Source: Marivita sp051251565 (GTDB lineage: Bacteria; Pseudomonadota; Alphaproteobacteria; Rhodobacterales; Rhodobacteraceae). Taken from it: a stretch of 64,000 bases of DNA. The notes beneath the pieces were generated by a model, which saw only the letters and a list, made by a program, of their open reading frames with translations, made no database searches and had not been told where the DNA came from. Position numbers and translations under genes: made by a program. Location of the stretch: contig NZ_JBPOFB010000008.1 in the NCBI RefSeq assembly GCF_051251565.1, forward strand, positions 1-64,000, given 5' to 3'. Below are positions 25,952-34,658 of this stretch, in pieces (the stretch's first letter is position 1; the number at the start of each line of letters is the position of its first letter).

Positions 25952-26452
25952 TCAGGTGTCTTTCAGGATTTCCTTGAGCCGTGCCTGTTCCGCGTCGGAC
26001 AACACCGCCTCGGATGGCGCAACCGCCATTGATCGGCCGCGTATGTAGACGCCGCCCACCCCCAGCGCGATCAGGAACAGGGCCGGGGCAGACAGCCACA
26101 AAACCATGTTCCAGCCATCGGTGCGGGGCTTGAGCAGGACAAATTCGCCGTAACGGTCGACAAGGTAGTCCAGGACCTCTTCGTCGCTGTCACCGAGAAC
26201 CAGACGTTCGCGCACCACCAGCCGCAATTCCCGCGCCAGATCGGCATGGGATTCGTCGATGCTTTCGTTTTGGCAGATCACACAGCGCAGGCCCCGTGAC
26301 AGGGCGCGCGCCCGGTCTTCGAGAACCGGATCGTCCAGCACTTCGTCCGGAAGAACCGCATGCACTGGCGTTGCCAGAGGCATCGCCAGTGCAAGGCAGA
26401 GGATCAGGGCGTAGGATGGGCCGTTTGCCCACCATGTGCGGAACCTGTTCAT
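25952..26452 (-). CDS. ccmH: cytochrome c maturation protein CcmH
   Basis: Thiol-redox component that reduces apocytochrome c before haem attachment. 166 residues. A signal/anchor helix (about 10-30), then RALSRGLRCVICQNESIDES near residue 50, the LRCxxC motif with both Cys, then a C-terminal membrane helix (about 108-128) and a short cytoplasmic tail. The start overlaps the ccmF stop by four bases. Confidence 0.94.
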   Translation of the reverse strand: MNRFRTWWANGPSYALILCLALAMPLATPVHAVLPDEVLDDPVLEDRARALSRGLRCVICQNESIDESHADLARELRLVVRERLVLGDSDEEVLDYLVDRYGEFVLLKPRTDGWNMVLWLSAPALFLIALGVGGVYIRGRSMAVAPSEAVLSDAEQARLKEILKDT

Positions 26453-28416
26453 TCTGCGGGCACCCCCTGCGGCGTGGTTTGCTGTCGTGTGCCAGCCGCG
26501 ACGCGGTACCGCCGGTCCGACAAGGACAGCAAGCCGCCCAACGCCATCAGGATTGACCCGCCCCAGATCCAGTTCGCCAGCGGTTTGATATAGGTCCGAA
26601 GAACCCATCCGCCGTTGTCCTGTTCGTCGCCGATCACCACGTAGATGTCGCGCAAGAAGCGGTAGTCAATCGCGGCTTCCGTGGTTGGCATCTGCGCCAC
26701 AGGGTAGTTGCGTTTCTCAGGATTCAGGAATGCGATCTGTTCCCCGTCCTGACGGACAATCACGTCCCCCATGGTCGAGAAATAGTTCGGACCGCGCACG
26801 TCATTCACCGCTGTCAGCTCAAGCTCGAACGCGCCGACCTCGAACCGTTCGCCGATCTGAGCGACACGGATGTCTTCTTCCTGCCAGGCCATCAGCCCCG
26901 CAACACCAACCATGGTGATGCCAAAACCGATATGTGCGGTGGCCTTGCCCCAATCTGCACGCGGCAGACGGAACAGACGCGACAGGTCACGCGATTGGCC
27001 GGTGCGGTTCAGCAGGTCCACAATCGCACCCGAGATCACCCAAGACGCAAGGAACACGCCGACAGGACCCAAGAGGCTGGTGCCCGTCTGCATGGTCCAG
27101 AAGAGACCCAGCAGCAGGACGCTCAGGATAAACGCAGGGACAAGCTGTTTGATCCCACGCCCGACCTTGGCCCGTTTCCAACTGAGCATTGACCCCAGTG
27201 GCAAAAGCAGGCCGAGTACCACCATGAACGGTGTGAAGGCCATGTTGAAGAAAGGCGGACCAACACTGAGCTTGGTGTCAAAGAACATCTCGGCCACGAC
27301 GGGCCACAGGGTGCCGACGAACACGACAAAGCAGCTTACCGCGAGGATCACGTTGTTGGCGACAAGCGCGCTTTCCCGGCTGGCGACACCAAAGATGCCC
27401 TTGGCCTCCATCGTGCTGGCACGGGCCGCAAACAGGGTGAGCGCACCGCCCGTGAAGAACACCATGATCATCAGAATGAACACGCCGCGTTCCGGGTCAT
27501 TGGCGAAGGCATGCACCGATGTCAGCAGTCCAGAGCGTACGATGAATGTACCGATCAGCGAGAACCCGAAGGCCAGGATGGCCAGCAGAATGGTCCAGCT
27601 TTTCAGCGCCTCGCGCTTTTCCACCACGATGGCGGAGTGCAACAGCGCCGCCGCCAGAAGCCATGGCATGAAGGACGCGTTTTCAACCGGGTCCCAGAAC
27701 CAGAAACCGCCCCAGCCAAGCTCGTAATAGGCCCACCACGATCCCAGCGCGATGCCGATGGTCAGAAAGACCCATGCGGCCAGCGTCCAAGGACGCACCC
27801 ACCGGCCCCACGCCGCGTCAACGCGGCCCTCGATCAGGGCGGCAACCGCAAAGCTGAAGCAGATGCTGAGGCCCACGTAACCGAGGTAGAGGAATGGCGG
27901 ATGGAAGGCCAAACCCGGATCCTGCAAGAGCGGATTGAGATCCTGCCCGTCAAAGGGCGGCACTGCAAGGCGCAGGAATGGGTTGGAGGTGAAAAGGATA
28001 AAGGCGAAGAAGGCAACGGCAACAGATGATTGCACCGCCAGCACGCGGGCGCGCAAGGTGGGCGGCAAGCCTTTGCCGAACCACGCGGCCATTGCGCCAA
28101 AGAGCGCCAGGATCAGCACCCAGAGCAGCATTGACCCTTCGTGATTGCCCCAGACACCGCTGATCTTGTAGATCATTGGCTTGGCCGAGTGGCTGTTGAG
28201 CCAAACAAGCCGGAGCGAGAAATCAGACGTCACGAACGCATATGTGAGCGCCGCAAAGGAAAAAGCCGTCAGCAGGAATTGCACTGTAGCGGCCGGTTCG
28301 GCGACGGCCATCCAGCCGGGCCAACGTTTATGCGCACCGACGAGCGGAACGACAGATTGCACAATCGCGACAAGGAACGCGAGGATAAGGGCGAAGTGAC
28401 CGAGTTCTGTAATCAT
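26449..28416 (-). CDS. ccmF: haem lyase subunit CcmF
   Basis: Membrane haem lyase that ligates haem from holo-CcmE to the CxxCH of apocytochromes c. 655 residues with about 15 hydrophobic segments. The WWD domain WWAYYELGWGGFWFWDPVENASFMPW lies near residue 220, and conserved His residues flank it. I place the start at ATG 28416 (MITELGHF), where conservation begins; the ribosome site is weak. Operon with ccmH. ccmE is encoded separately at 42.8-43.2 kb. Confidence 0.95.
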   Translation of the reverse strand: MITELGHFALILAFLVAIVQSVVPLVGAHKRWPGWMAVAEPAATVQFLLTAFSFAALTYAFVTSDFSLRLVWLNSHSAKPMIYKISGVWGNHEGSMLLWVLILALFGAMAAWFGKGLPPTLRARVLAVQSSVAVAFFAFILFTSNPFLRLAVPPFDGQDLNPLLQDPGLAFHPPFLYLGYVGLSICFSFAVAALIEGRVDAAWGRWVRPWTLAAWVFLTIGIALGSWWAYYELGWGGFWFWDPVENASFMPWLLAAALLHSAIVVEKREALKSWTILLAILAFGFSLIGTFIVRSGLLTSVHAFANDPERGVFILMIMVFFTGGALTLFAARASTMEAKGIFGVASRESALVANNVILAVSCFVVFVGTLWPVVAEMFFDTKLSVGPPFFNMAFTPFMVVLGLLLPLGSMLSWKRAKVGRGIKQLVPAFILSVLLLGLFWTMQTGTSLLGPVGVFLASWVISGAIVDLLNRTGQSRDLSRLFRLPRADWGKATAHIGFGITMVGVAGLMAWQEEDIRVAQIGERFEVGAFELELTAVNDVRGPNYFSTMGDVIVRQDGEQIAFLNPEKRNYPVAQMPTTEAAIDYRFLRDIYVVIGDEQDNGGWVLRTYIKPLANWIWGGSILMALGGLLSLSDRRYRVAAGTRQQTTPQGVPAE

Positions 28417-28512
28417 GGTCGTAACTATAGGCGCAGAGTGCCAATCGGCCAATCCGTTTCGACCATTCACGCGGTTCACATTGTCGCAAGCGGTTTGCGG
28501 CGATGACCGCTC

Positions 28513-29037
28513 TTACCGGCGCTGTTTGACCCAATCTTCCAAAGCGGCATTGCCATCGGGCTGTGGGGCCTGCGCCGGTGTAACGGCCCCCTGTCGCGCC
28601 ACGTCCCGTGGCGGAGCGTCGGTCATTCGCGCCACCAGATCGCGTTGGAACTCCTGCCCCTTTGCCTGATGTCGCGCGCCGAAGTAAAAGCTGACAATGG
28701 CACCCAGCAACCACCAAAGCGGTTCGGGCACCAGCGCAAGCCCCTGCATGCGGGCCCCGAACCAGACCGGATCGACCATCGCCGCGATGAACAGGCCCAG
28801 GGTGCCAAGTGCCATTGCCGGGCGCGGCACCCGGTTGAGCGCATCCATCAGCCGGTCAAACCATCCGCGCTGCGGGGTGTGAAATTCCTGCGCGAACTGG
28901 CGCAGGGCGGCGTCTTGCATGCCGTGATCGCGCTGTGCCTGCGCTTCGGCATTGGGGCGGAACACCTCGGCCGTTTCGCGCAGCACGTTGCGCCCCGATC
29001 CAAAGACCAATGAGAACACCTGTTCGATCAATCCCAT
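28513..29037 (-). CDS. GTA-type holin with three membrane segments
   Basis: 174 residues matching the 3TM holin family associated with gene transfer agent release (PF11351 type). Hydrophobic segments lie around residues 77-95 and 103-123, with a third weaker one near the N-terminus; the C-terminal tail is charged and rich in Gln, Ala and Pro. It would open the inner membrane so the endolysin can reach peptidoglycan. The ATG at 29037 overlaps the endolysin's last codons by 10 bases, so the pair is translated together. In Rhodobacter capsulatus the equivalent lysis genes also lie away from the GTA structural cluster. Confidence 0.87.
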   Translation of the reverse strand: MGLIEQVFSLVFGSGRNVLRETAEVFRPNAEAQAQRDHGMQDAALRQFAQEFHTPQRGWFDRLMDALNRVPRPAMALGTLGLFIAAMVDPVWFGARMQGLALVPEPLWWLLGAIVSFYFGARHQAKGQEFQRDLVARMTDAPPRDVARQGAVTPAQAPQPDGNAALEDWVKQRR

Positions 29038-29651
29038 GCCGACACCCTTTGCTGAAACGCTGCTGAAGACAGATGATACCGCGCGGCGATGAACGCCTCG
29101 GCGCGGGTGATCCAACCGCCTTTGCCGCCTTTGCGGGTCCGCGCGTATTTGCGGCTGGGGGGGCGGCGGTCGGCCAGATCAAAGTAGTAGTTACGCCGCT
29201 CGATTCCGTAGGCATCAACAAAGTGGTCCGGCGCGAGGGCCAGCGCACGGGCTGTGGCGGCGATGGTCTTGGGGCCTATGGCGCCATCAACCGCCACCGC
29301 AAAACCCATCTTGCCCAAAAGGCGTTGCAGGATTTTCACCGCATTGGTCCCGGCATTGACATACATATCAAAGACAGTCGCGTGCAGCGGTGTCGGCAAA
29401 TCCGCGATGCGGGGCCGTTCGAAGTAATGCTCGATGAATATGGCGATGGCCTGATCCCGGCTCAGCCGCCGCACATCGGCGCTGGTGATCTGACCATCGC
29501 CAGTCAAGTCCAACCCCAAGCGACGCATCGTGTGGATCGTCACGCCATGGTTGGTTGCCCCGCCCGGATCGTCAGGATCATCCACATACCCGCCTTCACG
29601 CGCCACGATCTCTTGCGCAATTGCGCGCACGTCCTGAACAAGCCGCTCCAT
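29028..29651 (-). CDS. GTA-type endolysin, holin-associated N-acetylmuramidase (GH108)
   Basis: 207 residues. GH108 domain at about residues 10-110 with the catalytic Glu19 in the EGGYVDDPDDPGG motif; a peptidoglycan-binding domain (PG_binding_3) follows at about 115-180 (VDGAIGPKTIAA). Residues 48-59 (D-x-T-x-D-G-x-I-x-x-x-D) fit an EF-hand or dockerin-like calcium loop. No signal peptide, as expected for holin-dependent export. GGAGG four bases before the ATG is a strong ribosome site. The 88-base gap to the divergent cupin gene contains one GTTAAC, a possible CtrA half-site only. Confidence 0.88.
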   Translation of the reverse strand: MERLVQDVRAIAQEIVAREGGYVDDPDDPGGATNHGVTIHTMRRLGLDLTGDGQITSADVRRLSRDQAIAIFIEHYFERPRIADLPTPLHATVFDMYVNAGTNAVKILQRLLGKMGFAVAVDGAIGPKTIAATARALALAPDHFVDAYGIERRNYYFDLADRRPPSRKYARTRKGGKGGWITRAEAFIAARYHLSSAAFQQRVSAWD

Positions 29652-29739
29652 CTCACCTCCACTGATTGCTCCCCGGTGCAAAGACTGCAAATCTGTGGTT
29701 AACGAAGTGACAAGACGGCGCGCGATGCGGGAGATGACG

Positions 29740-30189
29740 ATGCAACCACATGATCTGGCGGGATACACAGCGGAGGACATCATTCGGCGTCTTGATTTGT
29801 CCCCGCACCCCGAAGGCGGGCATTACCGGCAAACCTGGATTGGCGATGAGGCGGGCCGCCCGTCAGGCACCTGCATCTATTTCCTGCTGTCCGAAGGTGA
29901 AAACAGCCATTGGCACCGCGTCGATGCCACCGAAATTTGGCATCACTATGCCGGAACGCCGCTGATCCTGTCGCTATCGGCCACCGATGCTGGACCGGCT
30001 ACCGACCATGTGCTTGGGCCGGACCTGTTTGCCGGTCAGTCCCCGCAGATCATCGTGCCTAAAGACCATTGGCAAGCCGCGCACAGCACCGGCGGCTGGA
30101 CGCTTGTGGGCTGCACGGTCAGCCCGGCGTTTCGGTTTGAAGGGTTTGCGCTGGCCGCACCGGGATTTGACATTCCCCGTGCCGATTGA
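29740..30189 (+). CDS. cupin domain protein (DUF985, cupin_5)
   Basis: 149 residues. The DUF985 cupin barrel is recognisable from DIIRRLDLSPHPEGGHYRQTW, FLLSEGENSHWHRVDATEIWHHYAG and the closing GWTLVGCTVSPAFRFEGF. The His residues around WHRVDATEIWHH could bind a metal. Function unknown; some relatives are annotated as sugar isomerase-like. GGGAG 6 bases upstream supports the ATG at 29740 over in-frame ATGs at 29725 and 29734. Confidence 0.85.
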   Translation: MQPHDLAGYTAEDIIRRLDLSPHPEGGHYRQTWIGDEAGRPSGTCIYFLLSEGENSHWHRVDATEIWHHYAGTPLILSLSATDAGPATDHVLGPDLFAGQSPQIIVPKDHWQAAHSTGGWTLVGCTVSPAFRFEGFALAAPGFDIPRAD

Positions 30190-30201
30190 CACAGCTTCCG
30201 C

Positions 30202-30696
30202 ATGACACATCTGCCGTATCTCACACCGCTATCGCCCGACCAGCAACGCGCCTTTGGCGTACTGGACCCCTGGCCGCTGGCCATTGCGGACCGCGTCCGT
30301 TTTGCAGAGCTTGATCCGCTGAACCATGTGAACAACGTAGCCTATCTGATCTGGTTCGAGAGTGCGCGGGTGACGTATTTCAAGCATGTCGGCATTTCGA
30401 CCTATGCGGATGACGCGGTCGAGCCGCGGATCGTGATCCGGCGGGGCGAAATTGACTGGCTTGCGGAAATGCGCGCAGACGAGGATTATGTGATCCTGTC
30501 AAAGGCGGTCGCGTACCGGACCAGCAGCTTTACCATGCAGCAAGAGATTTGGGCCGGTGGCCGAAAGCGTGCAGCATTCACCTGCGTGATTGTTTTGCTC
30601 CAGCCGGATGGCAACGGGCGCATGCCGATCCCCGCGCGTATCCTTGATTATTTTCATGAATTTGATGGCGTGGAAAGGCGCGTCGACGCGCCTTGA
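30202..30696 (+). CDS. acyl-CoA thioesterase, 4-hydroxybenzoyl-CoA thioesterase family
   Basis: 164 residues with a hot-dog fold. The signature RVRFAELDPLNHVNNVAYLIWFESAR near residue 35 contains the catalytic Asp and the following Asn-His region. It hydrolyses acyl-CoA; the chain preference cannot be read. It follows the cupin gene by 12 bases. Its last codons contain a perfect hairpin, AAGGCGCG-TCGA-CGCGCCTT (30675-30694), next to the end of convergent pgi. Confidence 0.88.
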   Translation: MTHLPYLTPLSPDQQRAFGVLDPWPLAIADRVRFAELDPLNHVNNVAYLIWFESARVTYFKHVGISTYADDAVEPRIVIRRGEIDWLAEMRADEDYVILSKAVAYRTSSFTMQQEIWAGGRKRAAFTCVIVLLQPDGNGRMPIPARILDYFHEFDGVERRVDAP

Positions 30697-30724
30697 CCAC
30701 GCGCGGTCGAAACCCCTTCAACGT

Positions 30725-32308
30725 CTAAGAATACCGTTTCACATACCCCAGAAGCGCTTGCGTGCTGGCGTCTTTATCCCCAGCTGGCACATCGCCACTG
30801 ACCAGCGGACCAAGGGATGTGGCCAGTTCTTTGCCAAGCTCCACGCCCCATTGGTCAAAAGAATTGATCCCCAAGATCACGCCTTCGACAAACACCCTGT
30901 GCTCATAAAGCGCAATGATCTGGCCCAGAACTTCGGGCGTGAGTTTTGGCATCATCAACGTGGTCGAGGGCCGGTTGCCCGGAAAGACCCGGTGACGCGC
31001 CTGTCGATCGAGTTCATCACCCGTCAGACCCTTGGCCGCCATGATCGCGCGCGCCTCGTCCAAGGACCGTCCACGCATCAGCGCTTCGGATTGGGCAAGG
31101 CAATTGGCGATCAGCAGATCATGGTGGTGGCGCAGGTCAGCCTCGTGGCCCTCGGCAGCGACCATGAATTCGCAGGGCACCACACGCGTGCCTTGGTGGA
31201 TCAACTGGTAGAACGCGTGCTGGCCGTTGGTGCCCGGTTCGCCCCAGACCACGGGGCCCGTGTGCACCGGCACCGCCGTGCCATCCATCGCCACGGATTT
31301 GCCGTTTGATTCCATTTCGAGCTGTTGAAGGTAAGCCGGGAGGCGAGACAGTCGGTTGTCGTAGGGCAGAACCGCGCGTGTTGTTTGGCCCAAGCCCTGG
31401 TTGTGCCACAGCCCGACCAACGCCAGCAGCACCGGCATGTTTTCATGCAAAGCAGCAGCGCGGAAATGCCGGTCCATCGACTGGCCGCCGCGCAGGAACG
31501 CCTTGAAGCCATCGGGGCCAATCGCAATCATCAGCGACAGGCCAATCGGGCCCCACAAGGAATAGCGCCCGCCAACCCAATCCTCGAAGCCCAGAACACG
31601 CGTCGACGGGATGCCCCAGTCACCGGCGGCCTCGGCATTTGAGGACAGCGCGAAAAAGCGGCCATCAGTGGACACGCCATTGTCCTGCAACCAAGCGCGC
31701 GCGGTACGGGCGTTGGTCATCGTTTCGATCGTGGTAAAGGTCTTGGACGCCACGATGAACAGCGTCTTTTCCGGGTCGCAACCGCGCAGCGTGTCGGCGA
31801 TATCCGCCGCATCGACGTTTGACACGAAATGGCACCGCGGGCCGTCACAATAGGGCGCCAATGCCCGATACGCCATCGCGGGCCCAAGGTCGGACCCGCC
31901 GATGCCGATATTCACCACATCCGTAAAACCAGAGCCACGCACCTCATCGGCCAGAGCGCCCATTCGGACCAGCGTGTCCAGCACACCGGGCATCACGTCT
32001 TGCCCGTCGACCAGCACCGCGTCCCCATCAAGGTTGCGCAGCGCCGTGTGCAGAACCGCCCGGCCTTCGGTTTCATTGATCTTTTCGCCCGTGAACATCG
32101 CCTCGCGGCGTGCTTCGACCCCTGCCGCTTTGGCAAGGTCGATCAGCACATTGCGGGCGGTGTCATCAATTTGCGTCTTGGAGTAGTCAAACAGCAGGTC
32201 GAGGGCATGCAGGCTGAACGCCTCGGCCCGGCCCGGATCTTGGGCAAACAAATCGAGGATGGATGTATGTTTGCCCACCTCGGCGGTTGCTTTCAGCGCG
32301 TTCCACAT
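30725..32308 (-). CDS. pgi: glucose-6-phosphate isomerase
   Basis: Interconverts glucose-6-phosphate and fructose-6-phosphate. 527 residues. Family signatures VNIGIGGSDLGPAMAYRAL near residue 140, FIVASKTFTTIET near residue 200 and GGRYSLWGPIGLS near residue 260 are present. The start at 32308 is four bases after the pgl stop; the pgl end supplies GGCGGAG as ribosome site. Third gene of a zwf-pgl-pgi operon that feeds hexose phosphate into the Entner-Doudoroff and pentose phosphate routes. Confidence 0.96.
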   Translation of the reverse strand: MWNALKATAEVGKHTSILDLFAQDPGRAEAFSLHALDLLFDYSKTQIDDTARNVLIDLAKAAGVEARREAMFTGEKINETEGRAVLHTALRNLDGDAVLVDGQDVMPGVLDTLVRMGALADEVRGSGFTDVVNIGIGGSDLGPAMAYRALAPYCDGPRCHFVSNVDAADIADTLRGCDPEKTLFIVASKTFTTIETMTNARTARAWLQDNGVSTDGRFFALSSNAEAAGDWGIPSTRVLGFEDWVGGRYSLWGPIGLSLMIAIGPDGFKAFLRGGQSMDRHFRAAALHENMPVLLALVGLWHNQGLGQTTRAVLPYDNRLSRLPAYLQQLEMESNGKSVAMDGTAVPVHTGPVVWGEPGTNGQHAFYQLIHQGTRVVPCEFMVAAEGHEADLRHHHDLLIANCLAQSEALMRGRSLDEARAIMAAKGLTGDELDRQARHRVFPGNRPSTTLMMPKLTPEVLGQIIALYEHRVFVEGVILGINSFDQWGVELGKELATSLGPLVSGDVPAGDKDASTQALLGYVKRYS

Positions 32309-32312
32309 CTGC

Positions 32313-32990
32313 TTACTCCGCCCAGTGAACTGTTGCGCCGTCCAGAACGGCAATGATCGGCGCGTCTTCGGGCTTCTTGCCCTTGGCATTGTCCAAAGCG
32401 TCGCGCTTGTCAGCGCCAAAGATCAGCACATGCTTGCGGATCGCATCATTGAGCACCCGCGCGCTCAGCGTGATCCGGGGTTCCGGCGCACCGGGGGCGC
32501 GCATCGGCACCAGGATCGGCGCGTCATGGGCCAAGGCCAAATCCAATTGGTCCGCGCCGGGAAAGATCGACGCGGTGTGCATGTCGGTGCCCATGCCAAG
32601 CAACACCACCGCCAGCGGCAATGCGTCGACAATCTGTGCCTCTAGCTCGGCCAGCACCTCTTCGGGTTGATGTGCGGGCACATAAAGTGGCAACAGGCGC
32701 GCCGCCGCGGCGCGATCCACCAAAAGCCGTTTGCGGATGAGCTTCGTGTTGGACCGGTCGCTGTCTTCGGGCACCCAGCGTTCATCGGTGAGCATCACGT
32801 CCACGCGGCTCCAGTCCAGATCGGCGGCACAAAGATCATCGAACACTGGCCCCGGCGACGTCCCACCGGGCACCGCCAGCACCACACGGTCTTCGTGCTT
32901 GAGCAGCATCCGCAAATCGCCCGAAAGCTGGTTGGCCAAATCCATCGCCAGCATTTCGCGGTCGGGATAGGTTTGCAGGTCATAGGTCAT
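32313..32990 (-). CDS. pgl: 6-phosphogluconolactonase
   Basis: Hydrolyses 6-phosphogluconolactone to 6-phosphogluconate. 225 residues of the DevB type. AVPGGTSPGPVFDDL near residue 45, VMLTDERWVPEDSDRSN near residue 77 and the VLLGMGTDMHTASIFPG motif near residue 130 form the sugar-phosphate site. Its ATG overlaps the zwf stop by four bases. Confidence 0.95.
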   Translation of the reverse strand: MTYDLQTYPDREMLAMDLANQLSGDLRMLLKHEDRVVLAVPGGTSPGPVFDDLCAADLDWSRVDVMLTDERWVPEDSDRSNTKLIRKRLLVDRAAAARLLPLYVPAHQPEEVLAELEAQIVDALPLAVVLLGMGTDMHTASIFPGADQLDLALAHDAPILVPMRAPGAPEPRITLSARVLNDAIRKHVLIFGADKRDALDNAKGKKPEDAPIIAVLDGATVHWAE

Positions 32991-34441
32991 GGTTTTACCT
33001 CGCGCCATTTGCGCCCGTCCCGGTGCATCAGCATCAGCGAATCCTCGGGGCCAGAGCTTCCGGGGTCGTATTGTTTGGGCACGTCATTGCGCGCCTGCCA
33101 ACCTTCGATCAACGGGTCGGTCCACGCCCACGCCGCCTCGACCTCGTCCCCCCGCATAAACAATGTCTGGTTGCCACGGATCACGTCCATGATCAGACGC
33201 TCGTAGGCGTCAGTGGCCTCTTCGGCATCCGGGCCCAGCGCTTCGGCAAAGCTCATATCCAGCGGTACGTCCATCAGACGCATGCCCCCCGGTCCGGGTT
33301 CTTTGATCGTCACATCCAGCGTCATGCCTTCATTGGGCTGCAAACGGATCGCCAGCACATTGCGGTGCCGCCCTGCATCCACCCCGAAAATCGAATGCGG
33401 GGCGTCCTTGAACACCACCGCAATCTCGGACGCGCGCGCCTTGAGCCGTTTGCCCGTGCGCAGGTAGAACGGCGTCCCGGCCCAGCGCCAGTTCGAGATG
33501 TGGCACTTCATGGCGATGAAGCTTTCGGTCTTGGATTTGGGATCTTCCACATCGTCTCGGTAGCTTGGCCCCTTGGCATCCGCCGCGTATTGGCCACGCA
33601 CGATGTGATGCCAGTCAACCGGTTCAAGCGCGCGAATGACCTTGAGCTTTTCATCCCGCACCGCATCAGGCTCGAACTTTGCGGGCGGCTCCATTGCGAT
33701 CAGGCACAAAAGCTGCATCAGGTGGTTCTGCACCATATCGCGCATTGCGCCGGATTTGTCGTAGTAGCCGCCGCGCCCACCAACACCAACCGTTTCTGCC
33801 ACAGTGATCTGGATGTGATCGACATATTGCGCGTTCCAAAGCGGCTCGAACAGCATATTGCCAAAGCGCACCGCCATCAGGTTCTGGACGGTCTCTTTTC
33901 CAAGGTAATGGTCGATCCGGTAAATCTGCGTCTCGTGGAAATGCTGGGCCAGCGTCGCGTTCAGCGCGCGCGCCGTTTCCAGATCATGGCCAAACGGCTT
34001 TTCGACCACGATGCGGCTTTCGGGGGTTGCCATGCCAAAGCGATGCAGGCGTTCGGCCAGGTCGCCAAACAGCGATGGAGCCACCGAGAAATAGAACGCC
34101 CGCACGCGGTCCTGCCGCATCTTGGCGTGCAGTTCGACCCACCCGCCATCGCCTTTGGCATCGGTTGTGACATAAGACACCCGTTCGAGAAACGCCGCCA
34201 GCGTTCCGCTTTCGCAGGCCTGACCGCCGCCGAATTCTGCCACCGCTTCGGACACCATGCTGCGATATTCGGCATCATCCATGTCGGATCGTGCCGCGCC
34301 GATGATCTGCGAGCCCTCGGGCATCTGGCCTGCACAAAAGCGCCGGAACAGGCCGGGCAAAATCTTGCGCCGCGCCAAATCTCCGGTTCCGCCAAAGATC
34401 ACCAGGTCAAACGGGTCAACGGGAATAACGCGGGACACCAT
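32987..34441 (-). CDS. zwf: glucose-6-phosphate 1-dehydrogenase
   Basis: Oxidises glucose-6-phosphate to 6-phosphogluconolactone with NADP+ or NAD+. 484 residues. N-terminal dinucleotide loop IFGGTGDLARRKILPGL near residue 15; catalytic RIDHYLGKETVQN near residue 175 with the active-site His of the family. First gene of zwf-pgl-pgi. The operator GTTAGCGCTAAC lies 38 bases upstream of the start, pointing to LacI-type control by carbon supply. Confidence 0.96.
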   Translation of the reverse strand: MVSRVIPVDPFDLVIFGGTGDLARRKILPGLFRRFCAGQMPEGSQIIGAARSDMDDAEYRSMVSEAVAEFGGGQACESGTLAAFLERVSYVTTDAKGDGGWVELHAKMRQDRVRAFYFSVAPSLFGDLAERLHRFGMATPESRIVVEKPFGHDLETARALNATLAQHFHETQIYRIDHYLGKETVQNLMAVRFGNMLFEPLWNAQYVDHIQITVAETVGVGGRGGYYDKSGAMRDMVQNHLMQLLCLIAMEPPAKFEPDAVRDEKLKVIRALEPVDWHHIVRGQYAADAKGPSYRDDVEDPKSKTESFIAMKCHISNWRWAGTPFYLRTGKRLKARASEIAVVFKDAPHSIFGVDAGRHRNVLAIRLQPNEGMTLDVTIKEPGPGGMRLMDVPLDMSFAEALGPDAEEATDAYERLIMDVIRGNQTLFMRGDEVEAAWAWTDPLIEGWQARNDVPKQYDPGSSGPEDSLMLMHRDGRKWREVKP

Positions 34442-34478
34442 GGCGTGGTCCTTCCGATTCTGCTTCGCTCAGCGCCTT

Positions 34479-34490
34479 GTTAGCGCTAAC
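34479..34490. promoter_or_regulatory. LacI-family operator, CceR-like, upstream of zwf
   Basis: GTTAGCGCTAAC, a perfect 12-bp palindrome with the central CG typical of LacI-family sites. In alphaproteobacteria CceR/PckR regulators control Entner-Doudoroff and gluconeogenic genes through sites of this kind. A near copy stands before eno. Confidence 0.7.
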
Positions 34491-34658
34491 GAAGCGGATG
34501 TAAACTTATTTCGCATCGAATGGCAGCAGTCTAACAGTCCGGCAAGGGGCTGCAATCGGGTTCCCCAAAAGAACCGGCAAAGCCTTGCCCGCCGCCATCA
34601 TCACGCTTGATCCCAAGACACCCGCGTGTCACCACCGCGCCAAGCTAAGGAGGCGTGT

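Noticed and set aside
29698..29703. CtrA site upstream of the GTA-type endolysin
   Set aside because: Only one GTTAAC is present; the second TTAA at the N7 distance is missing, so the evidence is too thin for a call.
33023..34483. Long open frame (486 codons) antisense to zwf
   Set aside because: Shadow of zwf; no ribosome site, no recognisable domain and His/Arg-rich composition typical of antisense translation.
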